Positions 26,028-36,045 are shown, counted from the first letter of the stretch. The stretch: DNA of 64,000 nucleotides from Pseudomonadota bacterium (GCA_020161365.1 JAIUNU010000005.1:244061-308060), one strand, 5' to 3'. The notes: generated by a model not told the origin, from the sequence alone. Translations and numbers: made by a program.

Positions 26028-27101
26028 TCACTTTTCGTGCTGGCCCTGTCGGCTCTTCATCAGCGGCTGGATCTTGGTCCCGAAGTCCTCCACGCCCTGC
26101 ACGAAGTCGTCGAAGGTCAGCAGCACGCCGGCGGTGCCGGGCACCTCTGCGATCTCGTCCATCATGCGGGCGATGCTCTCATAGCTGCCGACCAGCGTGC
26201 CCATGTTCAGGTTCACCGCCGACTCCGGGGCGGCCAGCTGCTGGGTGTTGGTGGTCGCGCCGGCCTTGGCGTTGGGGGCGGCCTGTTGCGTGAGCCAGGC
26301 CAGGGCCTCCTGGTCGGCGCCGTCGCGGTATTTCTGCCATTTGGCCAGCGCCTTCTCGTCGGTCTCGTCGGCGATGACCATGAACAGGATGAAGGACTGG
26401 ACGTCGCGGCCGGTCTTGGCGGCGGCGGCTTCGAGGCGCTGGTTGACGCTGGCGAAGGCGGTCGGGGTGTTGACGCCCTTGCCCAGGGCGAAGCTGTAGT
26501 CGGCGTACTGCGCGGTGAAGGCCAGGCCTTCGTCAGAGGAACCGGCGCAGATCAGCTTGGTCTCCTTCGGGTGCGGGCTGACCCGGCAGTCGTCCATCTG
26601 GAAGTACTTGCCCTTGAAGTCTGAGACGCCGGTCTCGAGCAGGTCCTTCAGCACGGTCGTGTATTCGGCCAGATAGTTGTAACGGTCGGTATAGTGCTGC
26701 TCGCCGGGCCATAGGCCCATCTGGCTGTATTCGGCCTTCTGCCAGCCGGTGACGAGGTTCACGCCAAAGCGGCCCGGCGCGATCGAGTCGATGGTCGAGG
26801 CCATGCGCGCCACGATGGCCGGCGGGATGGTCAGGGTGGCGACGGTGGCGAAGATCTTGATCCTGGAGGTCACCGCGGCGAGGCCCGCCATCAGGGTGAA
26901 GCTCTCGAGGTTATGCTCCCAGAACTGCGTCCTGCCGCCGAACCCGCGCAGCTTGATCATCGAGAGCGCGAAGTCGAAGCCGTACTGCTCGGCCTTCTGG
27001 GTGATCTCCTTGTTGAGCTCGAAGCTGGGCATGTACTGCGGCGAGGTCTCTGAGATGAGCCAGCCGTTGTTGCCGATGGGAATGAAGACGCCGACCTGCA
27101 T
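26028..27101 (-). CDS. rutA: pyrimidine oxygenase RutA
   Basis: Flavin-dependent uracil oxygenase of 357 aa, luciferase-like superfamily. It opens the uracil ring to give peroxyureidoacrylate. It matches RutA closely from the N-terminus ([53 protein letters not shown]). It is the last gene of the rutB-C-D-A order on the minus strand, separated from rutD by about 157 bp that hold an inverted repeat. No rutF lies in this operon; the reductase at 7162 may supply reduced FMN. Confidence 0.93.
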   Translation of the reverse strand: MQVGVFIPIGNNGWLISETSPQYMPSFELNKEITQKAEQYGFDFALSMIKLRGFGGRTQFWEHNLESFTLMAGLAAVTSRIKIFATVATLTIPPAIVARMASTIDSIAPGRFGVNLVTGWQKAEYSQMGLWPGEQHYTDRYNYLAEYTTVLKDLLETGVSDFKGKYFQMDDCRVSPHPKETKLICAGSSDEGLAFTAQYADYSFALGKGVNTPTAFASVNQRLEAAAAKTGRDVQSFILFMVIADETDEKALAKWQKYRDGADQEALAWLTQQAAPNAKAGATTNTQQLAAPESAVNLNMGTLVGSYESIARMMDEIAEVPGTAGVLLTFDDFVQGVEDFGTKIQPLMKSRQGQHEK

Positions 27102-27125
27102 GGTGTGTTGACCTTCTAGGATGGG

Positions 27126-27246
27126 AAATCCTCCCCCTAGTGGGGGAGGTGTCGGCTCGAAGAGACGACGGAGGGGGAAGGGGTAAGGTCAGCAGGACTT
27201 CCCCCTCCGGCGCTTCGCGCCACCTCCCCCGCTGGGGGGAGGATTT
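27126..27246. repeat. long imperfect inverted repeat
   Basis: Two arms (27126-27180 and 27199-27246) related as reverse complements, each with CCTCCCCC/GGGGGAGG and GGAGGGGGAAG blocks. It fills the gap between rutD and rutA, as a dispersed intergenic repeat would, and could form a large hairpin in the rutD-rutA transcript. Confidence 0.7.
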
Positions 27247-27258
27247 AAGAACGGGCCA

Positions 27259-28059
27259 TCACGTCCCCTCCAGAAACTTCACCAGACCCTCGTTGAAGGT
27301 CTCGGGATCGGTGACAGTGAAGCCGTGGCCGCCCCAGGCGACCTGCTGGAAGTCGGTGTTGGGCAGGCGGCCGGCCAGACGTTGGGAGCAGCTCATCGGG
27401 ACCAGCATGTCGTCGGCGCTGGCGCTGACCAGCACCCGGTGCGTGATCTCGTCCAGCCGTGCGTCGATGTCGAAGGCCAGCAGGGCGTTGATCCGCGCCA
27501 GCATCACCTCGCGCGGCGGGAAGCTCGCCACATGGTGCGCCTCCTCGGCCTGCAGTCGGGTGTGGTTCCGCGAGATCCAGTCGGCCGGATAGAGGAAGAT
27601 CGGCTGGGCGTGGACGTAAGCCTCGGGCCCCGTGTCGTTCAGCAGATGGATGCGAGTGTCGAAGCAGCGCTTGATGTGCGGGTCGGGCCGGCTCCAGCCA
27701 TTGACCACCACCAGCTTGGAGAGGCGGTCCGGGTGATCCAGCGCCAGTTGCAGCCCCGCATTGCCCCCGGCCGCGTGGCCGACCACGTGGGCCTTGGCCA
27801 GGCCCAGGGCGTCCAGGACCTTGACCATGTCCTCGGCCATGTGGGCGAGCGTGTAGTGGGGCGGCAGGTCGCGGCTGCTGCGGCCCGTGCCGCGATGGTC
27901 GTAGGTGACCACCGGCCAGCGCTGGGTCAGGGTCTGCATCTGCGGCGCCCAGAACGCGCCCGAGCCGCCCAGGCCTGACGACAGCAAGACGACCTCGCGG
28001 CCAGCCACGGGACCGCCATGCAGTTCGTAGAAGATGCCGTCGACGACGCCCGAGGTCAT
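27259..28059 (-). CDS. rutD: RutD, alpha/beta-hydrolase of pyrimidine degradation
   Basis: Protein of 266 aa thought to speed aminoacrylate breakdown. It carries LLSSGLGGSGAFW, YDHRGTGRS and the nucleophile elbow VVGHAAGGNAG, where Ala replaces the usual Ser. E. coli RutD also has Ala there (GHALGA), so this is a family trait and not a broken gene. Late residues include the Asp-containing SASADDMLVP and GGHGFTVTDPETFN. It starts 6 bp after the rutC stop. Confidence 0.9.
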   Translation of the reverse strand: MTSGVVDGIFYELHGGPVAGREVVLLSSGLGGSGAFWAPQMQTLTQRWPVVTYDHRGTGRSSRDLPPHYTLAHMAEDMVKVLDALGLAKAHVVGHAAGGNAGLQLALDHPDRLSKLVVVNGWSRPDPHIKRCFDTRIHLLNDTGPEAYVHAQPIFLYPADWISRNHTRLQAEEAHHVASFPPREVMLARINALLAFDIDARLDEITHRVLVSASADDMLVPMSCSQRLAGRLPNTDFQQVAWGGHGFTVTDPETFNEGLVKFLEGT

Positions 28060-28065
28060 GGCCCG

Positions 28066-28455
<390 letters not shown>

Positions 28456-28485
28456 TGGGGATTTGGTCCTCTAGATTCTCAAAAA

Positions 28486-28619
28486 GTCCGACCTTCCCGG
28501 CGAATGCCGGGACCCAGATTCATCCGGGACAGTTGGGGTATTCACGCCTTGATGTCGGTCCGTCCCTAAAACGCTCGTGGGTTCGACCTGGGCCCCGGCG
28601 TTCGCCGGGGAGGTCGGGT
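28486..28619. repeat. dispersed palindromic repeat, copy 1
   Basis: Imperfect inverted repeat with outer arms of the type GACCTTCCCGGCGAATGCCG and its complement. The same family recurs at 54152-54286. It lies between rutB and rutC. The outer arms could base-pair in RNA and act as a processing or attenuation element. Confidence 0.72.
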
Positions 28620-28627
28620 GGATGGGG

Positions 28628-29347
28628 TTAGTTTTGCGGCGCCAGCTGGCCGAATGTTCCCTTGAAGTCGGCGGTGTTCGAGACCCAGCCGAAGAAGCTC
28701 TCGATGTTGAACAGCGCGGCCTTCTGGACGAAGTCGGGGCCGGCCTGATGGGTGGCGTCCTCCAGAACGGTTCCGAAATATTCGAGGAAGAACCCGTCGC
28801 GCAGGGTCGACTCCACGCAGACGTTCGTGGCGATGCCGACGAACACCAGGTGGCGGAGGCCGCGGGCGCGCAGCACGCTGTCGAGCTGGCTGTTGAAGAA
28901 GCCGGAATAGCGCGTCTTGTGCAGCTGGATGTCGCCGGGCTCGGGCTTGAGCGCGTCGACGAGCTCATAGTCCCACTGGCCCCTGGCCAGCAGCTTGCCC
29001 TGCAGCTCGGGCCGGGCGCGCATGGTCTTCAGGGCGTTGGATTTCCACCAGTTCGGCGAGCCGGGACCGCCGGCCTCGACATACTGGTCGTCCCAGCCGT
29101 TCTGGAAATAGATCACCGTCATGCCCGCCGCGCGGGCCACCGGCAGGATCTCGGCGATCTTGTCGATCACCCCGGCCGCGCCCGAGATGTCGAAGCCTGC
29201 CAGGTCCAGATAGCCGCCGGGCGAGGCGTAGGCGTTCTGCATGTCGATGACGATCACCGCCGTTGTCTTAGGATCGATCGGCAGGGGCTCGGGCCGGGCG
29301 GGCAGCATCACGCAGCCGGGCGACAGCGGGGCGATCGGCGAGCTCAT
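28628..29347 (-). CDS. rutB: RutB, ureidoacrylate/peroxyureidoacrylate amidohydrolase
   Basis: Isochorismatase-like cysteine hydrolase of 239 aa. Catalytic residues are Asp35 ([10 protein letters not shown]), Lys144 ([11 protein letters not shown]) and Cys177 ([10 protein letters not shown]). AAGGAG precedes the ATG at 29347; the much longer upstream reading frame lacks any support. First gene of the minus-strand rut operon, facing rutR with RutR boxes between. Confidence 0.93.
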   Translation of the reverse strand: MSSPIAPLSPGCVMLPARPEPLPIDPKTTAVIVIDMQNAYASPGGYLDLAGFDISGAAGVIDKIAEILPVARAAGMTVIYFQNGWDDQYVEAGGPGSPNWWKSNALKTMRARPELQGKLLARGQWDYELVDALKPEPGDIQLHKTRYSGFFNSQLDSVLRARGLRHLVFVGIATNVCVESTLRDGFFLEYFGTVLEDATHQAGPDFVQKAALFNIESFFGWVSNTADFKGTFGQLAPQN

Positions 29348-29410
29348 CGGCGCGGCTCCTTGTGATGTCCGGCCAGCATGGAATACCATTCCGCCGAACG
29401 CTGCAATCCG

Positions 29411-29444
29411 AACCATCTGGTTCAAGTTTGACCATTTGGTCCAA
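29411..29444. promoter_or_regulatory. two RutR-type operator boxes
   Basis: TTGACCA-TT-TGGTCCAA at 29428-29444 is one base from the E. coli RutR box TTGACCA-N2-TGGTCAA. A second, shorter palindrome AACCA-TC-TGGTT lies at 29411-29422. They sit between rutB and rutR and should give uracil-responsive control of both. Confidence 0.8.
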
Positions 29445-29456
29445 GTTCGAGAGCCG

Positions 29457-30224
29457 ATGACCGGTCCCGCCGCCAAGTCCGTCAAGTCGCCGCGCGGGCG
29501 TGGGGCCGGTCGCGGCGGCGCGAGGTCTTCCGGCGCCCGCGCACTGGTCAAGGCCGCCCAATCGGCAGGCGAAACGTCGGATGCTCCGCCGCCAGCCGGC
29601 CGTCGCGCCCAGGCCGGCGAGGCGCGCAAGGCGGTGATCCTGTCGGCGGCGTTGTCGGTGTTCGCGCGGCTGGGCCTGGACGGGGCGAGCGTCGACGCCA
29701 TCGCCCGCGCCGCGGGGCTGTCGAAGGCCAACCTGCTCTACTACTACCCGTCCAAGGACGCGCTCTACGTGGCCGTGCTGGAGCAGGGGCTGTCGCGATG
29801 GCTGGCGCCGCTGGCCGGCTTCCGGCCGGAGGACGATCCGGCCGAGGCGATCAGCGCCCTGATCCAGGCCAAGCTGGCCATGAGCCGCGACCACCCGGAG
29901 GTCTCGCGGCTGTTCGCGCTGGAAATGCTGCGCGGCGCGCCGCTATTGAAGCCCGTCCTGGCGGGCCCGCTCAAGGCGGTGTTCGACGCCAAGGTGGCCG
30001 TGATCGAGGATTGGGTCGCGACAGGCAAGCTCGCCTCCGTCGACCCGCCGCATCTGATCTTCGCCATCTGGGCCTTGACCCAGCACTACGCCGACTTCGC
30101 CGTCCAGGTGCGTGCGCTGTCGGGCGGATCATTGTCCGACAAAGGCTTCATGGACGAGACCGTGGCGGCGGTGACGGCCCTGGTGCTGGATGGGGTGCGA
30201 GCGCGGGACGGCGTCTCGCCCTAG
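29457..30224 (+). CDS. rutR: RutR, TetR-family regulator of pyrimidine use
   Basis: Regulator of 255 aa. From about residue 58 it matches RutR ([18 protein letters not shown] helix, [52 protein letters not shown]). RutR binds uracil or thymine and releases its operator. The first 55 residues are an unusual Arg/Ala/Gly-rich extension absent from E. coli RutR; an internal start is possible but I see no better ribosome site. The 3' end overlaps the convergent small gene by four bases. Confidence 0.9.
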   Translation: MTGPAAKSVKSPRGRGAGRGGARSSGARALVKAAQSAGETSDAPPPAGRRAQAGEARKAVILSAALSVFARLGLDGASVDAIARAAGLSKANLLYYYPSKDALYVAVLEQGLSRWLAPLAGFRPEDDPAEAISALIQAKLAMSRDHPEVSRLFALEMLRGAPLLKPVLAGPLKAVFDAKVAVIEDWVATGKLASVDPPHLIFAIWALTQHYADFAVQVRALSGGSLSDKGFMDETVAAVTALVLDGVRARDGVSP

Positions 30225-30577
30225 GGGCGCGCCAATCGCCAGACGGCGGTGTTCGGGGCGACGCCGGGTGGGACGCCGATCCGCAGGACGCGGCACTCTC
30301 CGCTTCGTCCGGGCGCGAAGGTCGGCGGGGCGACGACCTGTTTCCAGATCACCGCGCCGGCGCTGTCTTCGGCGATGACGGCGAGACGCTGGATCGACGC
30401 GCCTGGCGCGCGGCGGCACATCCATCCGCGCACCACCGGGCCGTCGTCGCGCCGCTGGTCGAGGCTGAGAGACCGGAACACGAACGCGCGGCTGCCGATG
30501 TCGCCGATCACCACCGGCGCGGGCGACGTGGATTGGGAAAGCGCCAGGGCGAGCGCCAGACTGATCATCGCCGTCAT
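30221..30577 (-). CDS. hypothetical periplasmic protein, fourth gene of RND operon
   Basis: Unrecognised protein of 118 aa with a short signal peptide (MISLALALALSQS). The mature part has two Cys (WMCRRAPG, GECRVLRIG) and no His cluster. Its ATG overlaps the stop of the efflux outer-membrane gene by four bases, so it is translated with the RND pump. Small periplasmic partners (CusF- or CzcE-like) occur with such pumps, but the sequence does not resemble them. Confidence 0.7.
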   Translation of the reverse strand: MTAMISLALALALSQSTSPAPVVIGDIGSRAFVFRSLSLDQRRDDGPVVRGWMCRRAPGASIQRLAVIAEDSAGAVIWKQVVAPPTFAPGRSGECRVLRIGVPPGVAPNTAVWRLARP

Positions 30578-31842
30578 TGCGATCCCTCCTCTTCGGAAAG
30601 CCAGAGTTCGTGAGCGTCCAGGGCCAGCCGCAGCAACGCGCCTTGGGCTGCGGCGCGGGCCGAGACCTCGGTGCGGCGCGTGTCGAACAGCTGGCGGCGG
30701 GCCGCGAGCAGGTCGGTCAGGTCCCGTTCGCCCAGGGCGTAGGCGCGCTGCACCCGATCCGCAGCCTGGGCCGCAGCCGCCGTGGCTTCGCGGGCCCGGG
30801 CCCAGGACGCGAGGCCTGATCGGGCCTTGGCGACGTCGTTGCGGCCTTCGGCCTCGACATTGCGCGCCACCATCCGGTAGCGGGCCTCGGCGGCGGAGGC
30901 CGACGCGGCCTGACGTTCGGCGGTCGCCGAGCGTCCGACGCTGCCGAAGGGAATGCTGACGGTCAGCCCCGCGCCGGTCTCGGCGCCGCCGCGCTCGTTG
31001 AACACCCTGAGCGCCAGCGTCGGGTCGGGACGCTGGTCCAGCTTGGCGCGCCGCGCCAGCGCGCCATCGCGGTCGGCCAGCGCCTTGGCGATGGTGATCT
31101 CATGGCTTCGCGCGACCACCACCGGGATCCAGTCGTCGAGGGCGCGGGTCGGCGCCACCGGCTCGGACAGGGCCGGCGCCTGGGCCGGGGCTAGGCCTGG
31201 ATAGAGCATGTCGAGCGCCGAGCGGGCGGCCTCTGCGCGCCCTTGTGTCTCCGCCAGGGCCGCCTGGGCGCGGGCCAGGGCCGCCTGGGCCAGCTCCAGC
31301 TCAAGCAGGGCGGCGTCCTTCAGCTCGACCCGCCGCCGCAGAGCCGCGACCTCCCTTTGCTCGACGGCGATCTCGTCGCAGTCGACCGCGATGCGGGCCT
31401 CGGCCTCCAGCCACTCGATCCACAGTCCCGCAAGGCGCAGCGAGGCCTGGTGTCGGGCGTCATCCACGCTGTCGCGCGCGGCCAGGGCGCCCGCCGCGCC
31501 TGCCGCCAGGTCGAGGGTCCGTTTGCCCGGCGAGCGCAGGGGCCGGCTGGCCTGCACGGACCATTCGGCGAAGTCGCCTTCGCCGCGCACCCGGCGCCGA
31601 TCGCTTGAGAGGCCGAACGTCGTCTCATAGGGGCCGGCGGCCAGCCCGCGCTGCTCGGCCTCGGCGCCGCGCTGCAGGGCGCGCGCCTCGGCCAGCTCCG
31701 GCGAGCCCTCCAGCGCCGACAGGATGCGCGCGTCGCTGGGCAGAAAATCCGGGCGCGTCCAGCCGGTGTCGGCGGCGCTGGCGGCGCTGGCGGCGGTGGC
31801 CAGGACCATGCCGGCCGTGGCGGCGAGAAGAAGGGTCTTCAC
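30574..31842 (-). CDS. RND efflux outer-membrane factor (CzcC-like)
   Basis: TolC-type outer-membrane channel of 422 aa. A signal peptide (VKTLLLAATAGMVLATAASA) follows the GTG at 31842, which overlaps the pump stop by GTGA. Long Ala/Arg/Glu-rich helices with heptad character make up the rest (for example ARLELAQAALARAQAALAE-type stretches). It completes the CzcCBA-type tripartite exporter with the two genes upstream. The longer open frame upstream of the GTG is shadow. Confidence 0.85.
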   Translation of the reverse strand: MKTLLLAATAGMVLATAASAASAADTGWTRPDFLPSDARILSALEGSPELAEARALQRGAEAEQRGLAAGPYETTFGLSSDRRRVRGEGDFAEWSVQASRPLRSPGKRTLDLAAGAAGALAARDSVDDARHQASLRLAGLWIEWLEAEARIAVDCDEIAVEQREVAALRRRVELKDAALLELELAQAALARAQAALAETQGRAEAARSALDMLYPGLAPAQAPALSEPVAPTRALDDWIPVVVARSHEITIAKALADRDGALARRAKLDQRPDPTLALRVFNERGGAETGAGLTVSIPFGSVGRSATAERQAASASAAEARYRMVARNVEAEGRNDVAKARSGLASWARAREATAAAAQAADRVQRAYALGERDLTDLLAARRQLFDTRRTEVSARAAAQGALLRLALDAHELWLSEEEGSQ

Positions 31843-34800
31843 GATGAAGCCTCCAGCACTGCGGCCCCGGGCTCGACGCCGAAACGGCGATAGAGGATGG
31901 GCAGCAGGATCAGGGTGAGCAGGGTGGAGGTCACCAGACCTCCGACCACGACGATGGCGAGGGGACGCTGGATCTCGGAGCCGGGGCCGGTGGCGGTCAG
32001 CAGCGGCACCAGGCCCAGCGCGGTGATGCTGGCGGTCATCAGCACCGGCCGCAGCCGGCGGCGGGCGCCCTCGGTGACCGCCGTGGCCACGTCGCGACCG
32101 CGCTGCAACAGCTCGTTGAAGTGCGAGACCAGCACCAGGCCGTTGAGCACCGCGATGCCGAGCAGGGCGATCAGCCCGACCGAGGCGGGCACCGACAGGT
32201 ACTCGCCTGAGATCCACAGGGCCACCAGACCGCCAATCATCGCGAACGGGATGTTGGCCAGGATCAGCAGCGACTGGCGCGTGGACTTCAGGCTGATGAA
32301 CAGGACGAGGAAGATCAGGCCCAGCGCCATCGGCACCACCACGCCCAGCCGCGCGGCGGCGCGCTTCTGGTTCTCGAACTGCCCGCCCCAGGCGATGCGA
32401 TAGCCGGGCGGCAGGGGAACGTCGCGCGCGACATTGGCCTGGGCTTCCTTGACGAAGCCGACGAGGTCGCGACCCTGGACATAGGCCTGGATCACGGCGA
32501 AGCGGGAGGCGTTTTCGCGGTCGATCTTGACCGGGCCTTCACGGCGCTCCACCCGCGCCACGTCGCCGGCGCGCACGACGCCACCGTCGGGCGTGGCGAT
32601 CTGGGCCTGCTCGAACAGGACCGGATCCTCGCGCAGGTCCTGGGGACCCCGCACCAGGATCGGCGTGCGCTTGCCTTGCTCGAAGACCACTCCGGCGGGG
32701 GCGCCTTCCAGCTGAGCGCGCAGCTCCTGCTGCAGGGCCTGGGCCGAGAGGCCGACCCGCACGGCGGCGGCCCGGTCGACGTCCAGCTGCAGGTAGGTCA
32801 CGCTGTCGCCGGCGACCGTGTAGACGTCGGAGGCGCCGCGCGTCTTCTTGAGGGTCTCCTCGATACGGCCTGCCAGATCGCCCAGCGTTTTCAGGTCTGG
32901 GCCGAAAACCTTGACGGCCAGATCCCCGCGGCTGCCGGTCAGCATCTCCGACACCCGCATCTCGATGGGCTGGGTGAAGGTGGCCTCCACGCCGGGGAAC
33001 TGGGCGGCGACCTTGCGGATCTCCTCGGTCAGCCAGGCCTTGTCCTTCCTGCGCCAGTCCTTGCGGTCGGCCAGCACCAGGAAGCTGTCGGTCTCGTTCA
33101 AGCCCATGGGGTCGAGGCCCAGCTCGTCGGAGCCGACGCGGGCGACGATCCGCTTCACCTCGGGCACCTGCGCCAGGATCGCGCGCTGAACGGCCATGTC
33201 CTGCCGGGCGCTGGCGTCGAGATTGATCGACGGCAGCTTGGCCAGCTGCATCAGGATCGCACCCTCGTCCATCGTCGGCATGAAGCTCTTGCCGATCAGG
33301 ACATAGGCGATCGCTGCCAGCACCATGCCGCCGCCCGCCGCCGCGAACACCGGCTTGGGACGCGCCAGGGCCTTGGCCAGTTGGCGGTCATAGAACGGCC
33401 CGATCCGCCGCATGATCCAGGATTCCTGGTGCGGATGGGCTTTCAGCAGCAGGGCGGCCAGGACCGGGATCACCGTGAACGACAGCAGCAGCGACGAGCC
33501 CAGAGCGAAGACGATGGTCAGGGCCACCGGCGCGAACAGCTTGCCCTCCAGGCCCTGCAGGCTGAGCAGGGGCAGGAACACCAGGCAGATGATCAAGACG
33601 CCCGACGTCACCGGCGCGGCGACCTCGGCGACCGCCTCGTAGATCGCGTGCAAACGGCGCGAACCGGTCAGGCTCGGATTGTCGAGACGCTCGACGGTGT
33701 TCTCGACCACGACCACGGCGGCGTCGACCAGCATGCCGATGGCGATGGCCAGTCCGCCCAGGCTCATCAGGTTCGCCGAGAGGCCGAAGGTTCGCATCAA
33801 GAGGAAGGTGGTCAGCGCCGCCAGGGGCAGGGTGACCGCCACCACCGTCGCGGCTCGCAGATCGCCCAGGAACAGCAGCAGCAGGATGACCACCAGCACC
33901 GTGGCCTCGACGAGGGCCTTGTTGACCGTTCCGGTCGCGCGCTGGATCAGGTCGGAGCGGTTGTAGAACGGGCTGACCGTCACCCCCTTGGGCAGGGAGG
34001 GTTGGATCTCCTTGAGCCGCGCCTCGACCGATCGGACGACCGCCTTGGCGTCGGCGCCCCTCAGGGCGATGACGATGGCCTGGACGGCTTCCGCGCGGCC
34101 GTTCTCGGTGACGGCGCCATAGCGGGTCAGGGCGCCTTCGCTGACCTCCGCCAGATCGCCGAGGCGCGCGACGCCGCCGCCGGGCAGGGCGATGGCGGTG
34201 TCGCGCAGGTCGTCCAGGCTGGTGATCGCCCCTGCGACGCGCACGACCAGCGCCTCTTCGCCCTCGCTGAGGCGACCCGAGCCGTCGTTGCGGTTCGAAG
34301 CGGGAATGGCGTCGATGATCGCCTGGGCGGTCAGGCCCGAGGCGGCCAGGGCGGCGGGATCGGGCGAGACCTCGAAGGTCTTGGCCCGGCCGCCCAGCAC
34401 GTTGACGTCGGCGACGCCGGGCAGGCCGCGCAGGGCCGGGCGGACGGTCCAGTCGAGCAGGGTGCGCTTCTGCTCCAGCGTCAGGCCCTCGCCCTCCAGC
34501 GTGAACATGAAGACGTCGGACAGGGGCGTGGAGATGGGCGAGAGACCGCCGCTGACGCCCGCCGGCAAGGCGCCCAGGGCATTGGACAGGCGCTCGGCGG
34601 TCTGCTGGCGGGCCCAGTAGACGTCCGTGCCTGGCGCGAAGTCGATGGTCAGGTCGGCGATCGCGTATTTGGCCGTCGAGCGCAGCATGGCCTGCTTGGG
34701 AATGCCCAGCAGCTCCATCTCCAGCGGCGTGATGACCTGGCTCTCGACCTCCTCGGGGGTCATGCCGGGGGCCTTGAGAATGATCTTCACCTGGGTCGGC

Positions 34801-34925
34801 GAGATATCGGGAAAGGCGTCGACGGGCAGTTTCAGGAACGCGTTCGCGCCCAGTCCGACCAGGGCGATAGCCAGCACGGCGGCCAGCAGGCGCTGGGAGA
34901 GCGCCAGGGCGATGAGTTTGCGCAT
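31839..34925 (-). CDS. heavy-metal-type RND efflux pump (CzcA/CusA-like)
   Basis: Inner-membrane proton antiporter of 1028 aa. It starts MRKLIALALSQRLL and has the RND layout with two periplasmic loops and about 12 TM segments. The TM4 motif is GGLAIAIGMLVDAAVVVVEN. This lacks the first Asp of the DFG...D...E pattern of zinc/cobalt/cadmium pumps and is closer to the CusA-type motif, so a monovalent metal (Cu or Ag) or another cation is more likely than zinc. Second gene of the operon, one base after the membrane-fusion gene. Confidence 0.88.
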   Translation of the reverse strand: MRKLIALALSQRLLAAVLAIALVGLGANAFLKLPVDAFPDISPTQVKIILKAPGMTPEEVESQVITPLEMELLGIPKQAMLRSTAKYAIADLTIDFAPGTDVYWARQQTAERLSNALGALPAGVSGGLSPISTPLSDVFMFTLEGEGLTLEQKRTLLDWTVRPALRGLPGVADVNVLGGRAKTFEVSPDPAALAASGLTAQAIIDAIPASNRNDGSGRLSEGEEALVVRVAGAITSLDDLRDTAIALPGGGVARLGDLAEVSEGALTRYGAVTENGRAEAVQAIVIALRGADAKAVVRSVEARLKEIQPSLPKGVTVSPFYNRSDLIQRATGTVNKALVEATVLVVILLLLFLGDLRAATVVAVTLPLAALTTFLLMRTFGLSANLMSLGGLAIAIGMLVDAAVVVVENTVERLDNPSLTGSRRLHAIYEAVAEVAAPVTSGVLIICLVFLPLLSLQGLEGKLFAPVALTIVFALGSSLLLSFTVIPVLAALLLKAHPHQESWIMRRIGPFYDRQLAKALARPKPVFAAAGGGMVLAAIAYVLIGKSFMPTMDEGAILMQLAKLPSINLDASARQDMAVQRAILAQVPEVKRIVARVGSDELGLDPMGLNETDSFLVLADRKDWRRKDKAWLTEEIRKVAAQFPGVEATFTQPIEMRVSEMLTGSRGDLAVKVFGPDLKTLGDLAGRIEETLKKTRGASDVYTVAGDSVTYLQLDVDRAAAVRVGLSAQALQQELRAQLEGAPAGVVFEQGKRTPILVRGPQDLREDPVLFEQAQIATPDGGVVRAGDVARVERREGPVKIDRENASRFAVIQAYVQGRDLVGFVKEAQANVARDVPLPPGYRIAWGGQFENQKRAAARLGVVVPMALGLIFLVLFISLKSTRQSLLILANIPFAMIGGLVALWISGEYLSVPASVGLIALLGIAVLNGLVLVSHFNELLQRGRDVATAVTEGARRRLRPVLMTASITALGLVPLLTATGPGSEIQRPLAIVVVGGLVTSTLLTLILLPILYRRFGVEPGAAVLEASS

Positions 34926-34926
34926 G

Positions 34927-35964
34927 CTAGTGGCCCAGAGCCGACTTCAGCTGAGACGCGCCCGAGGCGGCGATGCGCGCGCTGGGGGCAAGGCCGGTCA
35001 CGACCGCTTCCGCGCCGGCCGCCCCGACGACGGTCACCGATTGCGCGACATAGCCGCCGGCGGTCTTGACGAACACGCGAGCGCCTGCGCTGTCCTGCGC
35101 CAGGGCGCTGCGGGGGATGGCCTGGGCGCCGGCCGGGGCCGGGCTCAGCACCGTCACGGTCACCGTCTGACCGGGCGCGAAGCCGGCGGCGGTGTCGAGC
35201 TGGGCGCGCAGGGGCAGGGACCGGGTCTTGGGATCGATGCTGGCGCCCAGGGCGACGATCCGTCCCCCGATGTCGCCGACCCGGACCGGATAGCCGACCT
35301 TCAGCTTGCGCGCGACCTCGGGGGAGAGGCGCGCTTCGACCCACAGGCGATCGGCGCGGTCCAGGGTCACGGCGGGGGCCATGGCTTCCAGGCCGCCGCC
35401 GGGCTGGGCGGTGACGGCCGCCACGCGGCCGGCGGTCGGGGCGCGCAGGACGTACTCGCCGCTGGTTCCGCCGGCGCCGGAGAGCAGCCGGCGACGCTCG
35501 TTGACCATGGCGCGGGCCTGGGCGAGGCGGGCTTGCGCCTCCTCGGCGCGGGCGCCGGCGATGACGCCTTCGCTGGCCAGTTGCTGCAGCCGGCGGGCGG
35601 CGGCCTCGGCCACGCGCAGTTCGGCCTGGCTCTGGACGAGCTCCGAGGACACCGCCAGCGCTTCGCGGCTGAACAGCGTCACCAGCGGCGCGCCGGCCTT
35701 GACCGACTGACCTTCCAGCACGTGGATCCGCGTCACCGTCCCGGCGAAGGGGGCGGCGACCACGCGTCGGTCGTTGAGCGGGGGCGTGATCGCGCCGGGC
35801 ACCGCGGCCACGGGCGCGCCTGACGCCGGCTTGGCGGTGGTCAGGACGATCCCCATGGCCTTCTCCTGCGCCGCGCTCAGCGCCATCGGACCGGCGGCCA
35901 GGGCGGAGGTGCTGAAGAGACAGGCGAGGAGCGCGGCGGCGGCCAGGGGGTGAGCGGGGGGCAT
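34927..35964 (-). CDS. RND efflux membrane-fusion protein (CzcB-like)
   Basis: Periplasmic adaptor of 345 aa with a signal peptide (first about 23 residues). It has biotinyl-lipoyl-like halves (APFAGTVTRIHVLEGQSVKAG and LRAPTAGRVAAV) around a coiled-coil hairpin at about residues 100-165. First gene of the pump operon; GGAG lies before the ATG. No His-rich N-terminal metal site is seen. Divergent from the two-component system, with CTGAA repeats between. Confidence 0.87.
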   Translation of the reverse strand: MPPAHPLAAAALLACLFSTSALAAGPMALSAAQEKAMGIVLTTAKPASGAPVAAVPGAITPPLNDRRVVAAPFAGTVTRIHVLEGQSVKAGAPLVTLFSREALAVSSELVQSQAELRVAEAAARRLQQLASEGVIAGARAEEAQARLAQARAMVNERRRLLSGAGGTSGEYVLRAPTAGRVAAVTAQPGGGLEAMAPAVTLDRADRLWVEARLSPEVARKLKVGYPVRVGDIGGRIVALGASIDPKTRSLPLRAQLDTAAGFAPGQTVTVTVLSPAPAGAQAIPRSALAQDSAGARVFVKTAGGYVAQSVTVVGAAGAEAVVTGLAPSARIAASGASQLKSALGH

Positions 35965-36007
35965 GGGCTCCTCGGGGGATTGAACCAGCCCCTGATGCGC
36001 CGCCAGC

Positions 36008-36045
36008 CTGAAGCCTGTCTGAAGCGAAGCTGAAACGAAGCTGAA
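36008..36045. promoter_or_regulatory. four CTGAA direct repeats at 11-bp spacing
   Basis: CTGAA occurs at 36008, 36019, 36030 and 36041, all on the plus strand and exactly one helical turn apart, with an inverted TTCAG at 36065. This is the architecture of OmpR-type response-regulator sites. It lies between the RND operon and the response-regulator gene. Confidence 0.75.

Noticed and set aside
27259..28059. rutD as a broken hydrolase because the nucleophile Ser is Ala
   Set aside because: E. coli RutD also has Ala at this position, so it is normal for the family.
28570..28600. GGTTCGA as a tRNA T-loop
   Set aside because: It belongs to a dispersed palindromic repeat and there is no cloverleaf or acceptor stem around it.
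32676..35069. 797-aa open frame on the plus strand opposite the RND pump gene
   Set aside because: Gln/Gly/His/Arg-rich shadow of the czcA-like gene, without domains or ribosome site; the opposite strand codes a full RND pump.
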